8,304 nucleotides of DNA from Thiomargarita sp. (GTDB lineage: Bacteria; Pseudomonadota; Gammaproteobacteria; Beggiatoales; Beggiatoaceae), in assembly GCA_023144675.1 (NCBI GenBank), contig JAGLFE010000086.1:1-8304 (forward strand), read 5' to 3'. The position numbers and the translations under genes are program-made. Shown here in pieces: positions 5,295 to 8,304 of the stretch. Within the stretch, counting starts at the first letter, position 1. Each line of letters begins with the position of its first letter. The notes below the pieces were generated by a model. The model was given only the letters and a program-made list of their open reading frames with translations. It was not told the origin of the DNA and ran no database searches.

Positions 5295-7070
5295 ATGCCC
5301 ATTAAAACCAAAAATTTGCAATATCTTGTTGATGAAAAAGGTAATAAAAAATCCGTTGTTATTTCTTATGAAGAATTTAAATCTATTTCAAACAAGCTAA
5401 CTCAATTAGAACAACAGCCTAAAATAGAACAGAATGATTCCTCCAATGATACTGAAGTAATTAATACCGATTTTTTAGAACATTTATTAATTCAACTAAA
5501 AAAATATCAAATAATTAAATCAGAATCTGGACGCAAAAATTTAATCCAAAAAGTATTTAAAGAAATTAAGCATAAGGTAAAACCGATAGAAGAAGAACAA
5601 GTTGAACAAGAGTTATTACATAATGTCCCCGAATTAGATAAATATTTTCTACAAGATTTAGTCTTTTCTAAACAAATCGAGACTAATATATTAGCGGCTT
5701 CAATAAGCAATAAAAAAAGATCGCCTTTACTATTTCATGCTCCAAGTGGTATTGGTAAATCGTCTCAATTAATAGCGATAACTAAAAGCTCTAAAATGCA
5801 AAAAACTTTTCTAAATGGCATATTTTGGTTTAGATTTGGCATTTATGTAGATATTTTATCTTATCAACTTTATCTTATAAAATCTTTAGGCGGTAAAATC
5901 AGTAACATTTTCAATGTTGAAACGGCTAAAGAAAGTTTAGCTGAAATTGTAAAAAATAAACGTTGTTTAGTGATTTTAGATGATATTTGTGATCCTCAAG
6001 ATGTTTTACCTTTTTATGTTCCAGGCAAAGATTATCAATTATTAATTACTACTTCTGAAGATAATGTACTTGATGTGTTGCAGTATTTTATAGAGAATGT
6101 GCAAATTAATTCTATTAATCCTTTGTCCGAAACGCAAGCTATTGAATTTTTTCTTAATAAATTAGCATTGCCAGATATAACGAGAAATTCTTTACCCATT
6201 GAGGCTGAAGAATTAGTTGAAGCTTGTAAATATTCACCTTCTACTTTAGATTTTTTAGCAACTACAGTACGCTCTGATTTAACTGGTTTAAAAGATACGC
6301 TGGAACGAATATTAAATCCAGATTATGAATTATTAGAAAAGTATCCAAGTACCTTAATTCAGGCTTTATATATTAATGTAGAATCTTTGGGCGAGGAAGG
6401 TGATTATTATTTAGCTTTAGCAGTTTTCGGCAGTTATATTCATATCCCACAATTTGTAGTATCGATGTTATGGAATTATTTATATCAATTTAATGAAAAT
6501 AAAACAACAATATTTATTAATCGATTAGCTGACCGAAATTTATTAAAAATAATAAAAGAACCAACTGGTAATTATTTAAGTTTACATACTTTCCAATATG
6601 AATATATAATAGAAGAGTCTGATTTAGAAATATTGCATAATCATTTGCTAGCTACTTATCGTTTACAATGTGGTCAACATGGTTGGATCGGTGGTCCGAA
6701 TGATGGTTATTTTTTTGAAAATTTATGTTTACATTTGCATAATGCTGATCGTTCCCATGAATTGAGAGCTTTATTGTTAAACTTTGATTGGATTCAGAAT
6801 AAATTAAAAGCAACTAATATTTATGCCTTACTTAATGATTATGAGTGGTTAGAAGGAGAAGAAGTCGAAGCAGTTAAAAATGCCTTACATTTTTCTGCCT
6901 TGCCTTTAACAATTAATACCGATGTTTTAGCTGAACAATTGCTGAATAATTTATGGGAAAAAAGAAGCAATAAAGATATTCAAGCTTTATTAAATCAAGC
7001 CCATGCTATTATTCCAAATTGGGAATGGAAACCTGAATTTCCAAATGCCTTAGAAACTCTAAATAAATGA
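5295..7070 (+). CDS. STAND NTPase (NB-ARC/APAF-1-like) lacking C-terminal sensor repeats
   Basis: A 591-residue signal-transduction ATPase. Residues 1-40 (QYLVDEKGNKKSVVISYEEF at 9-28) look like a small antitoxin-type domain and are followed by a helical, charged linker. The NB-ARC core has Walker A APSGIGKS (149-156), Walker B LVILDD (225-230), a sensor strand LLITTSED (249-256), an INPLS turn (274-278), a poorly kept GLPL position (CKYSPSTLDFLA, 311-322), a winged helix (~375-420) and an MHD-like LHT (430-432). Residues ~445-575 match the helical region after NB-ARC in bacterial APAF-1-like proteins (GWIGGPNDGYFFENLCLHLH, LLNFDWIQNKLKAT, LLNDY). Relatives usually continue into WD40 repeats; this one stops at ALETLNK. 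The ATG at 5295 is preferred because homology starts there; an open TTG at 5223 would add a basic 24-residue leader. Partner and output are unknown. lolB follows after 9 bases. Confidence 0.85.
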   Translation: MPIKTKNLQYLVDEKGNKKSVVISYEEFKSISNKLTQLEQQPKIEQNDSSNDTEVINTDFLEHLLIQLKKYQIIKSESGRKNLIQKVFKEIKHKVKPIEEEQVEQELLHNVPELDKYFLQDLVFSKQIETNILAASISNKKRSPLLFHAPSGIGKSSQLIAITKSSKMQKTFLNGIFWFRFGIYVDILSYQLYLIKSLGGKISNIFNVETAKESLAEIVKNKRCLVILDDICDPQDVLPFYVPGKDYQLLITTSEDNVLDVLQYFIENVQINSINPLSETQAIEFFLNKLALPDITRNSLPIEAEELVEACKYSPSTLDFLATTVRSDLTGLKDTLERILNPDYELLEKYPSTLIQALYINVESLGEEGDYYLALAVFGSYIHIPQFVVSMLWNYLYQFNENKTTIFINRLADRNLLKIIKEPTGNYLSLHTFQYEYIIEESDLEILHNHLLATYRLQCGQHGWIGGPNDGYFFENLCLHLHNADRSHELRALLLNFDWIQNKLKATNIYALLNDYEWLEGEEVEAVKNALHFSALPLTINTDVLAEQLLNNLWEKRSNKDIQALLNQAHAIIPNWEWKPEFPNALETLNK

Positions 7071-7079
7071 GTATAATTA

Positions 7080-7658
7080 ATGAAATATATTTATTGGATT
7101 GCGTTAATATTTTTATTATCAAGTTGTAGTTTATTAACTCCATTACCGCATATAGCGTCAACTGATGTTAATTCATGGCGATTAAATGGTCGGATTATTA
7201 TTTCAAGTAGTCAGGAAAGTTGGACTATTAAAGTACATTGGTTGCAACAAGATGATGTATATAAATTACATTTAAATACGCCAACGGGGCAAGGAGCTAT
7301 TTTGCTTGAAGGCTCGAATAAAATTGCAACTATGCGTACTGCCAATAATGAAACTTTTACTTCTACGGACCCAGATAGTTTAATACTTGAAGTTTTAAAA
7401 ATTAATATACCTATTTCTCATCTGCGTTTTTGGATTAGAGGCATTCCTGCAAATAAACCTGCCCCGCATTGGTATGTGCTTAATGAAGCCAATCAACACC
7501 TTGACCGCCTGCGACAAGATGGTTGGGAAATTACTTTTAAGCGTTATACTAGGGTAAAAGGTATTGAATTACCTGATAAAATTTTCTTGGAAAACGACCA
7601 ATTTAAAGTTAAAATTGCCATTTCTCATTGGGATATTAATTCTGATTTATATTTATGA
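7080..7658 (+). CDS. lolB: Outer-membrane lipoprotein insertion protein LolB
   Basis: LolB receives lipoproteins from the periplasmic carrier LolA and inserts them into the inner leaflet of the outer membrane; it is itself a lipoprotein. The 192-residue product starts with a short signal peptide and a lipobox LSSC (13-16), giving a lipidated C16. Serine after the cysteine is compatible with outer-membrane sorting. The mature part shows family features: W33 with LNGRI (34-38), W54 on the hydrophobic face, LHLNTPTGQGAILLEG (63-78), STDPDSLILEVL (95-106) and the characteristic ISHLRFWIRGIP (112-123). Length is normal for the family. The gene starts 9 bases after the STAND stop and overlaps kdsB by 4 bases; the ispE gene that often follows lolB is absent. 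No Shine-Dalgarno is visible, so translation probably depends on coupling. Confidence 0.93.
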   Translation: MKYIYWIALIFLLSSCSLLTPLPHIASTDVNSWRLNGRIIISSSQESWTIKVHWLQQDDVYKLHLNTPTGQGAILLEGSNKIATMRTANNETFTSTDPDSLILEVLKINIPISHLRFWIRGIPANKPAPHWYVLNEANQHLDRLRQDGWEITFKRYTRVKGIELPDKIFLENDQFKVKIAISHWDINSDLYL

Positions 7659-8304
7659 ATAAATTAACCAGTATTGTTGTAATTCCAGCACGGCTAGAAT
7701 CTTCCCGTTTACCGCAAAAAGTTTTGGCTGATATTAATGGGCAACCAATGTTGTGGCATGTTTATCAACGGTGTTTGCAAGCCGATAAAGTAGATGCAGT
7801 GCATATTGCGACCGATAGTGAACAGGTGGCTGAACTCGCCCAAAGTTGGAAGGCTAAAGTTTGGCTAACTGATTCAAGTTGTGTTTCTGGAACTGAGCGA
7901 ATTGCTTCGATTATTGGACAATTGACAGCGGATATTATTATCAACGTGCAGGGCGATCAACCGTTGATTGAGCCGAGCTTGATTAACCAATTAGTTGCAA
8001 CTTTTGAACAAATAACACCGTTGCCAGACATTGTAACGCCAGTTAGTCCTATTAGTCAATCTGATAAAATTTTTGATCCAAATTTGGTAAAAGTAGTGCG
8101 GCGGGATGATGGTTATGCGCTTTATTTTTCTCGTCATCCAATTCCCTATCTTAGGGATGTTAAGCCTGAAAAGTGGGCTGAAAGTGGTTTGTTTTTAGGG
8201 CATATTGGGATTTATGGTTATCAGCGGTCTGTTTTGGAAAACTATCATTCCTTAGCGGAAAGTTCCTTAGAAACAGCGGAAAAATTGGAACAATTACGCT
8301 TTCT
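7655..8304 (+). CDS. kdsB: 3-deoxy-manno-octulosonate cytidylyltransferase (3' end outside window)
   Basis: KdsB joins Kdo to CTP, giving CMP-Kdo for the inner core of lipopolysaccharide in the cytoplasm. The first 216 of about 250 residues are present; the frame runs off the window. Motifs in order: VVIPARLESSRLPQKVLADI (8-27, CTP-binding loop), PMLWHVYQR (31-39), IATDS (51-55), SGTERIA (78-84), NVQGDQPLI (97-105, with the metal-binding D101), YALYFSRHPIP (154-164), HIGIYGYQR (183-191) and LEQLR (211-215). The common QGDE sequence reads QGDQ here. The ATG overlaps the lolB stop (ATGA), so the two envelope genes are translationally coupled. G+C looks higher than in the STAND gene, as expected for a conserved housekeeping gene. 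Confidence 0.93.
   Translation, partial: MNKLTSIVVIPARLESSRLPQKVLADINGQPMLWHVYQRCLQADKVDAVHIATDSEQVAELAQSWKAKVWLTDSSCVSGTERIASIIGQLTADIIINVQGDQPLIEPSLINQLVATFEQITPLPDIVTPVSPISQSDKIFDPNLVKVVRRDDGYALYFSRHPIPYLRDVKPEKWAESGLFLGHIGIYGYQRSVLENYHSLAESSLETAEKLEQLRF

Noticed and set aside
1..8304. CRISPR array, tRNA, rRNA or riboswitch
   Set aside because: No regularly spaced direct repeats, no tRNA-like TTCGA/acceptor pairing and no long structured leader were seen on either strand.

Overview
The window is AT-rich DNA with every supported gene on the + strand. LolB occurs mainly in beta- and gammaproteobacteria, and it is followed here by KdsB (Kdo activation for LPS). The host is therefore a Gram-negative bacterium, most likely an AT-rich gammaproteobacterium. 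The mix of toxin-antitoxin modules, a MITE, gene relics and an NB-ARC ATPase resembles large mobile-element-rich genomes such as filamentous sulfur oxidisers (Thiotrichales/Beggiatoaceae), but that placement is inference.

Left part (1-3103): the 3' end of a gene that may belong to the DUF4435 family is followed by about 400 bases without an intact gene. That stretch holds a decayed inverted repeat and a wrecked VapC (PIN-domain) toxin gene. Next come two GT2-family glycosyltransferases whose stop and start codons overlap by 4 bases. They are probably surface-polysaccharide (rhamnosyl- or galactofuranosyl-type) transferases. The second carries an extra C-terminal Rossmann-like region.

Middle (3104-3998): an intact type II toxin-antitoxin pair with a YoeB/Txe-type toxin. 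Its antitoxin has a YefM-like C-terminus but an AbrB-like N-terminus. Behind it lies a 174-bp MITE, identifiable directly from 19-bp terminal inverted repeats (18/19), a 6-bp target duplication (GATGTT) and a near-full-length palindromic body.

Right part (3999-8304): dprA (DNA uptake/recombination), a 591-residue STAND NTPase of the NB-ARC/APAF-1-like type, lolB (outer-membrane lipoprotein insertion) and the first 216 codons of kdsB. From the STAND gene onward the genes are tightly packed (9-bp gap, then a 4-bp overlap), so the STAND gene is probably co-transcribed with two envelope genes.

The STAND protein is the most interesting element. It has NB-ARC and APAF-1-like helical regions but stops where relatives begin their WD40 sensor repeats. 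It starts with an antitoxin-like segment, and its MHD motif is altered. No function can be proven from sequence alone; a signalling or conflict role is inference.
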